Part shown: positions 53,301 to 61,153 of the stretch, piece after piece
How the letters are laid out: every line of letters starts with the position of its first letter
Position numbering within the stretch: the first letter of the stretch is position 1
NCBI GenBank assembly: GCA_964621615.1
Contig: CAZUMW010000013.1
Span: forward strand, 33,718 to 97,717
Direction of reading: 5' to 3'
DNA from: CAZUMW01 sp964621615
GTDB lineage: Bacteria > Desulfobacterota > WTBG01 > CAIYCZ01 > CAIRTM01
DNA length: 64,000 nt
Translations under genes and position numbers: made by a program
The notes under the pieces: model-generated
What the model was told of the DNA's origin: nothing
What the model saw: the letters and a program-made list of their open reading frames with translations, nothing else
Database searches by the model: none

Positions 53301-54114
53301 GGACATGAACAGCGTACGTGCAAACGCCCGTCATCTGTTTGCAGAGCTTTGTGAGCAGGATATGCAGGAGGATGAGGCGCGGGAGCTGGCCCTGGCGCGT
53401 GTGTTCGGCCCCCCGGCGTCTGAGTACGGAACCGGCGTCGAGGAAATCGTCAAAAACCGATCCTGGCAGTCGGAAACGGAGCTGGCCGGCGCATATATCG
53501 ACAGCCTGAAGCATGTTTATACGCCGCAGGCACACGGCAGATCCATGGAAGGACTGTTAACGGCCAATCTCAGCATGGTTGAAGTCGTCAGCCAGGTTCG
53601 GGGTTCCTGCGATTATGAAATAACCGATCTTGACCATTACTACGAGTTTTACGGCGGGCTGGCGCGCAGCGTTGAAGAGGCGTCCGGGAAAAAAGCCATG
53701 CTGCTGCTGTCCGATACGCACGGCGGCAGCGCGCGGACTGAGGATGTGCGCGATGCCGTGTTCCGGGGGGTTCACACGCGCCTCACCAACCCCGACTGGC
53801 TTGCGGGACAACTTTCCTGCAGCCATCAGGGAGGGCATGAAATTGCCAAGCGTATGGAAAACCTTATCGGGCTGGCGGCAACCACCGGCGCGGTCAGCGC
53901 CCGATCCTTCGACCACATAAATGAAAAGCTTGTGCTTAATGACGACATGCGCAGACAGATTCAGGACAACAATCCCTATGCCATGCTTGAGATCGCAAAG
54001 CGGCTTTTTGAGGCGCACACGCGAGGCTACTGGGATCCCGACGACGATACCCTTGACCGTCTGAAAAATATTTACCTGGAGCTTGAAAACCATCTGGAGG
54101 GACTGGAGCAATGA
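50365..54114 (+). CDS. cobN: Cobaltochelatase subunit CobN / magnesium-chelatase H-like
   Basis: About 1249 residues from ATG 50365 (ATG 50329 is an alternative). This is the large, metal-inserting subunit of the CobN/BchH family: ICIIAVGASSIIETEK start, DTMGVPAGFGSALVEAIADY, the conserved LHLGTHGTLEFLPGKEKALS, and VEVVSQVRGSCDYEITDLDH at the end. Control by a cobalamin riboswitch and coupling to an AAA+ subunit argue for cobalt insertion rather than chlorophyll synthesis. The next gene overlaps by four bases (ATGA). Cobalt insertion in an anaerobe that usually uses CbiK/CbiX is noteworthy. Confidence 0.93.
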   Translation: MKICIIAVGASSIIETEKVCRRLNDGPLKGCCEIALHYVGSDFLTDDDWPDIFKSMYQSEFVLLDTMGVPAGFGSALVEAIADYRGHVVVVNATSVSVRSLTRLGRFSLGMMRHMASGSESDSSADGAPDPARMMNMVDWMEKIGRTIPVGPLRDMRNFIWISKHWLSGTQQNITSMLHLIGREYFGYRHLPQPEKPAVVEDCSVMDPASGRTFKTVAQYREAFPPDPDKPGLGLLFRARTYPLDTHPLVARLADRLSEFFSIIPVAVDSTVARDFKKLYDLLAPGGRPLIDALVNPEAFRLSQGPMGGDAARGERFLRDLNVPVLHPFFLTKRTCRQWHADSKGADVPEFLISIFLPELDGAIEMYPFSAVGTPEKQTPVLAPIEDRIDRVAYRAHNWSQLRRMDNGDKRLAILLYNYPPGEESIGSASFLDTFSSLAALLEALAAAGYNTSPMTARELRETFVQQGLSNSPAWSKRQQPPGIHIDAAAYGALTRDLPGAEAIDAAWGPFPGRIMRSGCGVHLPGIINGNIFIGLQPARSMPGSADAAVHDKTLPPHHQYAACYRWIERQFGAHAMLHLGTHGTLEFLPGKEKALSAECFPDALTGALPHIYIYYSGNPSEAMIAKRRTHAVMIGHLPPPFKKSGLYDELRELRQLLDEHAEAAGLSPGRCPAIVDKIRSAVAGLGWPWADIDDVHRRLHDMERALMPARLHTLGSPYSEEEIAGYLAELFRGGSPECSSLHELFARSSGIDWERISTAPHAHEHKWEALEERVRHWITDHIIRGQTPGKDSGFDEKQCREHIRRGEAVAKALSHNGELDAVVRALSGKYIAPGLSGDLFRSPEILPTGRNLVQFDPRQVPSPAALSSGAAIAEATIESYRREHGRCPRSTAVILWGLETAQTHGETVGQILRYLGVRPVPVAGQWDPRLELIPLEELGRPRIDVTIQICGFFRDMFPGTLSLLHDAFTIAGFADEPEDMNSVRANARHLFAELCEQDMQEDEARELALARVFGPPASEYGTGVEEIVKNRSWQSETELAGAYIDSLKHVYTPQAHGRSMEGLLTANLSMVEVVSQVRGSCDYEITDLDHYYEFYGGLARSVEEASGKKAMLLLSDTHGGSARTEDVRDAVFRGVHTRLTNPDWLAGQLSCSHQGGHEIAKRMENLIGLAATTGAVSARSFDHINEKLVLNDDMRRQIQDNNPYAMLEIAKRLFEAHTRGYWDPDDDTLDRLKNIYLELENHLEGLEQ

Positions 54115-56057
54115 CACGGCTGTTTCCATTCAGCGCCATTGTCGGGCAGGAGCTCATGAAAAAGGCGCTGCTTCTGAATGCCGTCAACCCGTCAATCGGC
54201 GGCGTGCTGATCCGGGGGGAAAAGGGGACCGCCAAATCGACTCTCGCCCGTGCGCTGGCAGAGCTGCTGCCTGAAATAGAGGTGGTCGACGGCTGCCCGT
54301 ACAGCTGCAGCCCGGCTAATATAATGCCTGACTGCCCGCACTGCAGCACGGCTGGCGAGCCCGTGCCGCGCCTGCGGCGCATGCGGGTCGTCAACCTGCC
54401 GGCGAATGCAACCGAGGACCGGGTTGCCGGATCGCTTGATATGGAGCATGCCCTGCAGCACGGGACCCGCAGGTTTGAGCCCGGCGTGCTCGCTGAAGCA
54501 CACCGGGGGATTCTCTATATTGATGAGGTCAACCTGCTTGACGATCACATTGTTGATCTGCTGCTGGATGCGGCAGCAATGGGCGTAAACACTGTCGAGC
54601 GCGAAGGCCTGAGCTTTTCGCACCCGGCACGGTTTCTTTTGATCGGCACCATGAACCCTGAAGAGGGCGATCTGCGCCCGCAGCTGCTCGACCGATTTGC
54701 GCTGTGCGTGGATGCCGAATCCCTGATGGATGAAAAGGACCGCGCTGAAATTGTTCGCAGGCGCCTGTGGTGGGAGGAAGAGCCCGGGGCATATTGCGCC
54801 CGCCATGAAAAGCATCAGCACAGGATCGCTGAAAAAATCGTGCGGGCAAAGGAGCTGCTTCCTTCTGTCCGCATCAGCGACAGACAGATTGCCCGGGCGT
54901 CCCGGATCTGCATCGAGCTTGACGTGCGCTCCCACCGTGCCGATATCGTAATGGCCCGAACCGCGCGGACCATTGCAGCATTTGACGGCCGGCGCCGCGT
55001 CCGGGAACGTGATATAAAACAGGCAGCGCTGATGGCTCTGCCCCACCGACTGCGCCGCCGCCCCTTTGAGGAAACGCGGCTCGATCCCGAACAGGTCGAT
55101 CAGGCATTGCAGAAGCCCGAGCCGAAACAGCAGCCCCCGCAGCCTTCCGAATCCGGCGGGCAAGCACAGCAGGACCTGCCGCACAGCACATCGCAGGAGC
55201 AGGTGTTTGAGATCGGAAGCTCGCCGGATGTTGCAATTCCTGAGCCTGCGCCGCTTAAAAAACAGGCTGCGGCGGCAGGCAGGCGATCAAAAGCCGCCAC
55301 CGAAAGCACCAGAGGGCGCGCCGCCCGAACGGAAATTCCTTCCGGCCGGGTCGATGCGAACAATATTGCGATCGATGCAACGCTGCGGGCAGCCGGGCAG
55401 GATCAGAAAAACCCTGTTTCTGAAGGCGGCGTCACCATCCGCCCTGATCACATCCGCGTCAAGCGCCGCACGCGCCCTGCCGGCACGACCATCGTTTTTG
55501 TTGTCGATGCAAGCGGCAGCATGGCGGCCGCACAGCGCATGGCAGCGGCAAAGGGCGCCGTGTTAGCGCTTTTGCGGGATGCGTATGTGAAACGCAACCG
55601 GGTTGCGCTTGTGACGTTTCGCGGCAACCGAAGCGAGGTGCTTCTGCAGCCCACCGACAATGTGGAGCGTGCGCACGGGCACCTTAAAGAGCTGCCGACC
55701 GGCGGGCGGACACCGCTGGCGCACGGCCTTGCCGGTGCGCTGGAGCTGACGCACCAGATTCATCAGCGCAATCCGGAAGCACACCTACTGTGCGTACTGA
55801 TAAGCGACGGCAAGGCGAATGTTCCCTATGCCGCAACACCCGCCGAGGGCGTTACCCCTTATGAGGAGGCGGTTGACTTCGCGAGGCAGCTCACTCGCTC
55901 TCACAGCAGGCTTATTGTGCTCGACACTGAAGATGACTTTCTGTCTCTCGGGCTTGCCCGAAAGCTTGCCGACGCGGCTTGCGCTGACTATGTCAAGCTT
56001 TCCCAGATAGAGGCGGGAAACATTGAAACCGCCGTGCGCGAGCGGCTTAATGATTAG
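54111..56057 (+). CDS. Chelatase AAA+/VWA subunit (fused ChlI-ChlD type)
   Basis: A 648-residue protein fusing the I and D subunits of chelatases. Walker A is GEKGTAKST (36-44), Walker B ILYIDEVNLLDDHIV; a four-Cys cluster lies at residues 62-78 (CPYSC, CPHC). The linker is Pro/Gln/Ser-rich, and the C-terminal VWA domain has a complete MIDAS (DASGSM, then TGGRTPLAHG). It partners CobN to drive metal insertion with ATP, in place of separate CobS/CobT. Confidence 0.92.
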   Translation: MTRLFPFSAIVGQELMKKALLLNAVNPSIGGVLIRGEKGTAKSTLARALAELLPEIEVVDGCPYSCSPANIMPDCPHCSTAGEPVPRLRRMRVVNLPANATEDRVAGSLDMEHALQHGTRRFEPGVLAEAHRGILYIDEVNLLDDHIVDLLLDAAAMGVNTVEREGLSFSHPARFLLIGTMNPEEGDLRPQLLDRFALCVDAESLMDEKDRAEIVRRRLWWEEEPGAYCARHEKHQHRIAEKIVRAKELLPSVRISDRQIARASRICIELDVRSHRADIVMARTARTIAAFDGRRRVRERDIKQAALMALPHRLRRRPFEETRLDPEQVDQALQKPEPKQQPPQPSESGGQAQQDLPHSTSQEQVFEIGSSPDVAIPEPAPLKKQAAAAGRRSKAATESTRGRAARTEIPSGRVDANNIAIDATLRAAGQDQKNPVSEGGVTIRPDHIRVKRRTRPAGTTIVFVVDASGSMAAAQRMAAAKGAVLALLRDAYVKRNRVALVTFRGNRSEVLLQPTDNVERAHGHLKELPTGGRTPLAHGLAGALELTHQIHQRNPEAHLLCVLISDGKANVPYAATPAEGVTPYEEAVDFARQLTRSHSRLIVLDTEDDFLSLGLARKLADAACADYVKLSQIEAGNIETAVRERLND

Positions 56058-56158
56058 CGCCTCACTCAAAAGCGATTTACATTTTGAAGAAGGATTTTTT
56101 TCATCAAAAGAAAGATAATTTTCTAAAATAAACGAATAAAAAAACCATTTTTATACTA

Positions 56159-56320
56159 CAGGTGCCGCACTGCGGATAATAGGGAAGACGGTGCAAGTCC
56201 GTCGCGGGCCCGCCGCTGTGATCCCGGCAGCATACGTGCTGTACACGAACGGCCACTGCTCCTGCACGAGCGGGAAGGCGGTACAGCACCGGGAAAGCCA
56301 GAAGACCTGCCTGTAGCAAC
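56159..56320 (+). promoter_or_regulatory. Cobalamin riboswitch upstream of the btuB-like receptor
   Basis: GGGAAGACGGTGCAAGTCCG, then CCCGCCGCTGTGATCCCGGC and the B12 box AGCCAGAAGACCTGCC. It is a strong, complete example. Confidence 0.95.
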
Positions 56321-56381
56321 GCAGTGCACATCCTCCGCGGTTCGGGGATATGCACGTGCAGCCTGGAGGATAATAAACGGT

Positions 56382-56420
56382 ATCCCCGGACCATGCATAT
56401 GCGGTCCGGGGATTTTTTTT
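56382..56420 (+). terminator. Riboswitch terminator before the receptor
   Basis: Stem ATCCCCGGACC (56382-56392) / GGTCCGGGGAT (56403-56413), followed by eight T. Confidence 0.92.
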
Positions 56421-56450
56421 CACATTAACACAGCAAGGAGCGACATCGCT

Positions 56451-58487
56451 ATGATAACGAGACCATTGTGCACTATGCTGTTTATCGCTGTTTGTTTGAT
56501 TACGGCACAGCCGCAATCAGGGGAAGCGGGTGAGACTTCCGACAACAAGACCGTATACCGGGTGCCCGATGTTGTGGTTACGGCAACCCGCAATGCAAAA
56601 TCCTTTGATGAGGTAACCGCAGATGTGGAGGTTCTTCGTATAGAGGATATTCAGGCTGCGCCGACAACAAATTTTGATGACATGCTCAGACGGCTCAGCG
56701 GGGTGGAGGTCGGTCGGCCGTCGGACATGGCGGTTACCTATCCGCATCATACCGCTATCCGGGGGGTCAAAGGACCGAATAAAGTGTTATATATGATTGA
56801 TGGTATGCCGCTCAATTCAGCCCTGACCGGCTTTGTGATTCCGGGCATCATTCAGACGGAAAACATTGAGCGAATCGAGGTCGTTAAGGGGGCTTTTTCA
56901 GCACTGTACGGCAGCAACGCCATGGGGGGAGCAATCAACGTCATCACAAAAAAACGCACAGCCGAGGGCGCCGAATTTATATCGTCTGCAGCCGGCGGCA
57001 GTGACGGGTTCCGCGAGGCAGCGGCACGGGCTGAAGCACGAAAGAGTGGCCTTGCAGCAAGCCTGACCGCGGGCTATCGCACTATCCATAATCATTACCG
57101 CACTGACAGGCGTAACACATTCTCATACAGCCCGATTACCGGCGCCTTCACGCGCGAGGAGTCCGAAGCTGAACATGCCAGCTTTCGAAGCGGCCGTGCG
57201 TCCTTCCGCATTGACTATGATGTATCGGACACAACGGCGGTGGCGCTGAGCGGCGGCTATGTTGAAAGCTACACCGGTATGGGGACAACCACGCACCTGC
57301 CCCGGGAAAGAGGGCGCGACATCAACCGAACCCTCTATTACCTGAACATGAGCGGCCGCACCCCGGCCTTTGGGGACTTTGAGCTGGAAACCATGCTCTA
57401 CACCAATTACGACCGGACGAAAATGGATGATGAAAACATGGTCGGTCATGAAGGGCTTTTGAGGACCCGCTATTCCTATGAATACGGAGACCGCTATTAC
57501 TGGGGCCGGGATACCGGTCTCCAGCTTAAGGCTGCCGGCCCCGTCGGAGAGGCCGGGTTTCTGACCACCGGCATCGACCTTCATTACAAGCAGGGATACT
57601 GGAAGAACCGCGGCAGCGGCGGAACGGTCATTGACAAGGCAATGGATAAAAACATGACAACGCATGCACTGTATCTGCAGTATGAGCTCACTATATTCAA
57701 TTGCCTGACCATCAGTATGGGAGGGCGCTTTGATGATAACTCCGAGTCGGAGAGCTCTATCTCACCGAAGCTGGGTATGCTCTGGAACGTGACCGACCGC
57801 ATCATACTGCGCAGCTCTGTCGGGCGGGCCTTCCGTGCGCCCAACCTGAGCGAGCTATATCAGCCGACCTGGCAGATGATACCGGGGATTCCCTTTATGT
57901 CGAACCCTAATCTAGACCCTGAGGTCATATGGTCCTATGACATCGGCGCAACCGTCAGGCTGTTTTCCAATACCACACTTGAGCTGACCGCGTTCTATAC
58001 CGATGCCGAGGACCTGATAAACCCGATAATCCGAAGAGGCATCATGAAGTACGAAAATGTTAATAAAGTTGAAACAGACGGCTTTGAAGTCTCTATCCGG
58101 ACAGCGCCGCTGAGCTGGCTCAACGCCTATGTCAACTACACCTACACCCACGCGGTCGACCGTGATACGGGACGGCTGGATGACTCCCCGCTGCACCGAA
58201 TCAACGCCGGTGTGCGAACGGTATGCAGCCTCTCACCACAGGCCCGGTTGACCACATCACTCGATGTCCGCTACACGGACAGCATGTTTTTTCAGGACCG
58301 CATGACAAAAAATCTGCTTAAGCTCGACGATTACATCGTAGCTGATATGACGATGCAGCTGTGTCTATTTGACCGCTTTACGATCAAAAGCGTTGTGACG
58401 AATCTGTTCGATGAGGAGTATGATCAGCATAACGCAGACGCCGGCCCGGAGCGCGCGTGGTGGGTAAAGGTCTCATACCGCTTTTAA
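56451..58487 (+). CDS. btuB: BtuB-like TonB-dependent receptor
   Basis: A 678-residue outer-membrane receptor with AAGGAG upstream. Signal peptide to about SGEAG, TonB box YRVPDVVVTATRNAKS, plug DDMLRRLSGVEVGRPSDMAV, KVLYMIDGMPLNSALTGF and VKGAFSALYGSNAMGGAINV; the barrel ends KVSYRF. Cobalamin riboswitch control makes cobalamin or another corrinoid the likely ligand. Close paralogue of the receptor at 38332. Confidence 0.93.
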   Translation: MITRPLCTMLFIAVCLITAQPQSGEAGETSDNKTVYRVPDVVVTATRNAKSFDEVTADVEVLRIEDIQAAPTTNFDDMLRRLSGVEVGRPSDMAVTYPHHTAIRGVKGPNKVLYMIDGMPLNSALTGFVIPGIIQTENIERIEVVKGAFSALYGSNAMGGAINVITKKRTAEGAEFISSAAGGSDGFREAAARAEARKSGLAASLTAGYRTIHNHYRTDRRNTFSYSPITGAFTREESEAEHASFRSGRASFRIDYDVSDTTAVALSGGYVESYTGMGTTTHLPRERGRDINRTLYYLNMSGRTPAFGDFELETMLYTNYDRTKMDDENMVGHEGLLRTRYSYEYGDRYYWGRDTGLQLKAAGPVGEAGFLTTGIDLHYKQGYWKNRGSGGTVIDKAMDKNMTTHALYLQYELTIFNCLTISMGGRFDDNSESESSISPKLGMLWNVTDRIILRSSVGRAFRAPNLSELYQPTWQMIPGIPFMSNPNLDPEVIWSYDIGATVRLFSNTTLELTAFYTDAEDLINPIIRRGIMKYENVNKVETDGFEVSIRTAPLSWLNAYVNYTYTHAVDRDTGRLDDSPLHRINAGVRTVCSLSPQARLTTSLDVRYTDSMFFQDRMTKNLLKLDDYIVADMTMQLCLFDRFTIKSVVTNLFDEEYDQHNADAGPERAWWVKVSYRF

Positions 58488-58558
58488 CTTATCTAGCTTG
58501 AAATGGGCACCTGTAGAATATGCTGCACAAGAAAGGGGTAACAAACTCGAACTTTTTT

Positions 58559-59140
58559 TTAAACAGCATGCCGGCTCAGCTCGCGTCCTGCCGCAAACGC
58601 CTGCCGGTTCATTTCGAGATACTTTTCACGAACCGCTGCCGTCAGTGCAGCATCCCACTGGTCGTCGGTAAAGGAAAGACAGGTTGACAGAACGCCGAGC
58701 ATGACGATGTTCAGCGCCCGCTTTGACCCGGCTTTTTCAAGGGCCTCAGCGGTATCGACAAATATGCTGCGGGCAATTGCTGATTTCACCCACTGCTCGA
58801 TGTCATCGGGGTAGTCCCTTTCCGCATTCTGGAGAGAAGATGGAGGTATTGTATCACGGTTCACAATCAGCAGGCCGTCCGGCGCAAGCAGGGGCAGCGC
58901 CCGCAGCGCCTCCAGCTGCTCAAAGCTGACGACATAATCGGCAGCTGCCTTTTTAATAAGCGGGGAGTGCACCTGCTCACCGAAGCGCACGTGACAGTCC
59001 ACGCTGCCTCCGCGCTGCGCCATGCCGTGTACCTCAGAGCCCTTAACGTCGAGCCCGGCATTTTTCGCCGCTTCCATAAGCACCCGCTCTGCCAGGATAA
59101 CGCCCTGCCCGCCCACTCCGGCAAAAACTACATTTGTCAT
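58559..59140 (-). CDS. iorB: Indolepyruvate:ferredoxin oxidoreductase beta subunit
   Basis: A 193-residue gamma-domain subunit: NVVFAGVGGQGVILAERVLM, GSEVHGMAQRGGSVDCHVRF. Together with IorA it oxidises arylpyruvates from aromatic amino acids to aryl-CoA, reducing ferredoxin. Its start has AGGAG about eight bases upstream. Last gene of the operon PaaK, ACT, iorA, iorB. Confidence 0.94.
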   Translation of the reverse strand: MTNVVFAGVGGQGVILAERVLMEAAKNAGLDVKGSEVHGMAQRGGSVDCHVRFGEQVHSPLIKKAAADYVVSFEQLEALRALPLLAPDGLLIVNRDTIPPSSLQNAERDYPDDIEQWVKSAIARSIFVDTAEALEKAGSKRALNIVMLGVLSTCLSFTDDQWDAALTAAVREKYLEMNRQAFAAGRELSRHAV

Positions 59141-59150
59141 ATCGCTGCTC

Positions 59151-60704
59151 CTATCGCTTCAGTATACACGGCCGGGAGGAAATTATGACCGACGGCTCGC
59201 GGGCGGCAACCTCCTCGCGCACAATGCGCTCAAATGCATCGGTGTCGCGGGGATCCGCCGTCACCACACGCTTCACCCCGACCGCGCGAACAAGCATTTC
59301 AAAATCAAGCCGGTGTGTCTCCTGCCCCATAAGGGTCTTGCCGGTGGCGGGGTGCTCCTGATGACCCGTCATGGCGGTCGTTCGGTTGTCAAGAATAATC
59401 ACCGTGCCGGTGCCCTTATTGTACACCAGATCGATAAGCGGTGTTATGCCGGAATGCACAAAGGTGGAATCCCCGATAACCGCAACGCTGCTGCGTGCCA
59501 TCTCTTCACCCCGGGCTTTTTCAAATCCCAAATGCATGCCGATGCTCGCCCCCATACAGAACTGGGTATGCATAGCGCTGTAGGGCGGCAGAACCGCAAG
59601 AGTGTAGCAGCCGATATCTCCGTTAACCACAAGATCGAGCTTGTGCAGCACCTGAAACACAAACCCATGAGGACAGCCCCTGCACAGGCCGGGCGGCCGA
59701 CCCGGAATATCACCCGGATAGCCGGGCTGCTGTTCGGGATGCCTGCCGTTAATCGCACGGTCAACGATATCAGGGGTCAGCTCACCGGTCAGGGGAAGCA
59801 TGTCCTTACCGGTCACGGTCAAGCCAAGCGCTTTTACATAATCTTCAATAAACGGGTCAAGCTCCTCGACCACGTAAAGCGTTTCCACCCCTGAGGCGAA
59901 TTCGCGTATCAGCTGATCGGGCAGCGGCCACACCATACCTGTTTTCAGCACTGAATCGTCAGGGCAGGTTTCCTTCACATAGGTATAGGATACGCTGTCT
60001 GCAATAATGCCCCGCTTTCTGCCGGCCCACTCGATCCGGTTCAGCCCCGAAGTGTTTGAAAAATCTTTTAGCTCTACAAGCTTTTTTTCAATAAAGGCGT
60101 GCCGGGGGCGCGCGTGCGCGGGTATCATGACATACTTCTGCGGGCTCCTCACAAACTCGCGCAGCGGGGCCTGCTCCCGGCCGCTGCAGAATACCACCCC
60201 CCGGGAATGTGCGATCCGCGTTGTGATGCGCACTATAACCGGGCGATCGAAGCGCTCTGAAATATCAAATGCTGCGCGGGTGAATTCCCGTGCCTCCTCC
60301 GGGCTCGAGGGCGAAAGCATCGGGAGCTTTGCCGCCCGGGCCATATGCCGGTTGTCCTGCTCGTTCTGGGAGCTCCATGCGCCGGGGTCGTCTGCGTTGA
60401 TGACGACCAGCCCGCCGTTTACTCCCGCATAGGAGATGGTAAAAAGGGGGTCGGCCGCAACATTGAGGCCCACGTGCTTCATCGCTGCAAGCGTGCGGGC
60501 GCCCGCAACGGATGCGCCGGCGGCAACCTCAAGGGCAACCTTTTCATTCGGCGACCACTGCGCGGCTATATCAGGATATTCCCGCGCAATGGTTTCAAGA
60601 ATCTCCGTGCTGGGGGTGCCGGGGTATGCCGCCGCCACGCGGCAGCCCGCCTCATACGCCCCCCGTGCAACGGCCTCATTTCCGAGTAAAACCCGTGTGT
60701 CCAT
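59151..60704 (-). CDS. iorA: Indolepyruvate:ferredoxin oxidoreductase alpha subunit, without ferredoxin domain
   Basis: A 517-residue TPP enzyme subunit. N-terminal pyrimidine domain: LLGNEAVARGAYEAGCRVAA, AYPGTPSTEILETIAREYPD. The PP domain has GRPPGLCRGCPHGFVFQVLH, NGDIGCYTLAVLPPYSAMHT and VAVIGDSTFVHSGITPLIDL. It ends just after SVIISSRPCILKR. The usual enzyme is about 600 residues and has a C-terminal domain with two [4Fe-4S] clusters that is missing here. The stop and next gene's ribosome site follow directly, so this is not a sequencing gap or frameshift that I can see. Confidence 0.92.
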   Translation of the reverse strand: MDTRVLLGNEAVARGAYEAGCRVAAAYPGTPSTEILETIAREYPDIAAQWSPNEKVALEVAAGASVAGARTLAAMKHVGLNVAADPLFTISYAGVNGGLVVINADDPGAWSSQNEQDNRHMARAAKLPMLSPSSPEEAREFTRAAFDISERFDRPVIVRITTRIAHSRGVVFCSGREQAPLREFVRSPQKYVMIPAHARPRHAFIEKKLVELKDFSNTSGLNRIEWAGRKRGIIADSVSYTYVKETCPDDSVLKTGMVWPLPDQLIREFASGVETLYVVEELDPFIEDYVKALGLTVTGKDMLPLTGELTPDIVDRAINGRHPEQQPGYPGDIPGRPPGLCRGCPHGFVFQVLHKLDLVVNGDIGCYTLAVLPPYSAMHTQFCMGASIGMHLGFEKARGEEMARSSVAVIGDSTFVHSGITPLIDLVYNKGTGTVIILDNRTTAMTGHQEHPATGKTLMGQETHRLDFEMLVRAVGVKRVVTADPRDTDAFERIVREEVAAREPSVIISSRPCILKR

Positions 60705-60707
60705 GAC

Positions 60708-61139
60708 CTATGCTCCGATAATATCTATCCGCCGCAGGATGTTGTAGCCCTCTTCGACAAGCGCGTGCTGCGCGGCACGGATGTCGTCAAACCTGAATAT
60801 CATCACCGCCTTGCCGCCGCGCTTCTCGGTAAAGGCATACATATACTCGATGTTCAGCCCGCGCTTTCCAAAGGTTTCGACCGCGCGGTGCAGCGAGCCG
60901 GGCGCATCGCCGATTTCTATGGCAAGCACGTCGGTTATTGAACAGGTAATGGCGTTTTTTTTAAGAGCGCCGGCCCCTTTTTCCGCATCGCTTACAATCA
61001 TGCGCAGGATACCGAAATCCGACGATTCAGCTATGGTCAGCGTTATAATGTTTATCTTTTCATCGGCAAGAACTTTCAGCACCTGCTCAAGGTGACCGGG
61101 CCTGTTTTCAATAAACACCGAAAGCTGAGGGACGTTCAT
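60708..61139 (-). CDS. Tandem ACT-domain protein
   Basis: A 143-residue protein with two ACT domains (VPQLSVFIENRPGHLEQVLK; VLAIEIGDAPGSLHRAVETF), the amino-acid-binding regulatory fold. It lies between paaK and iorA, as in aromatic amino acid catabolic operons of anaerobes, and probably senses aromatic amino acids. Confidence 0.9.
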   Translation of the reverse strand: MNVPQLSVFIENRPGHLEQVLKVLADEKINIITLTIAESSDFGILRMIVSDAEKGAGALKKNAITCSITDVLAIEIGDAPGSLHRAVETFGKRGLNIEYMYAFTEKRGGKAVMIFRFDDIRAAQHALVEEGYNILRRIDIIGA

Positions 61140-61153
61140 TGCAGCCTGCCTTT

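Noticed and set aside
50365..56057. Magnesium chelatase for bacteriochlorophyll
   Set aside because: No other bch genes are present and a cobalamin riboswitch precedes the operon.
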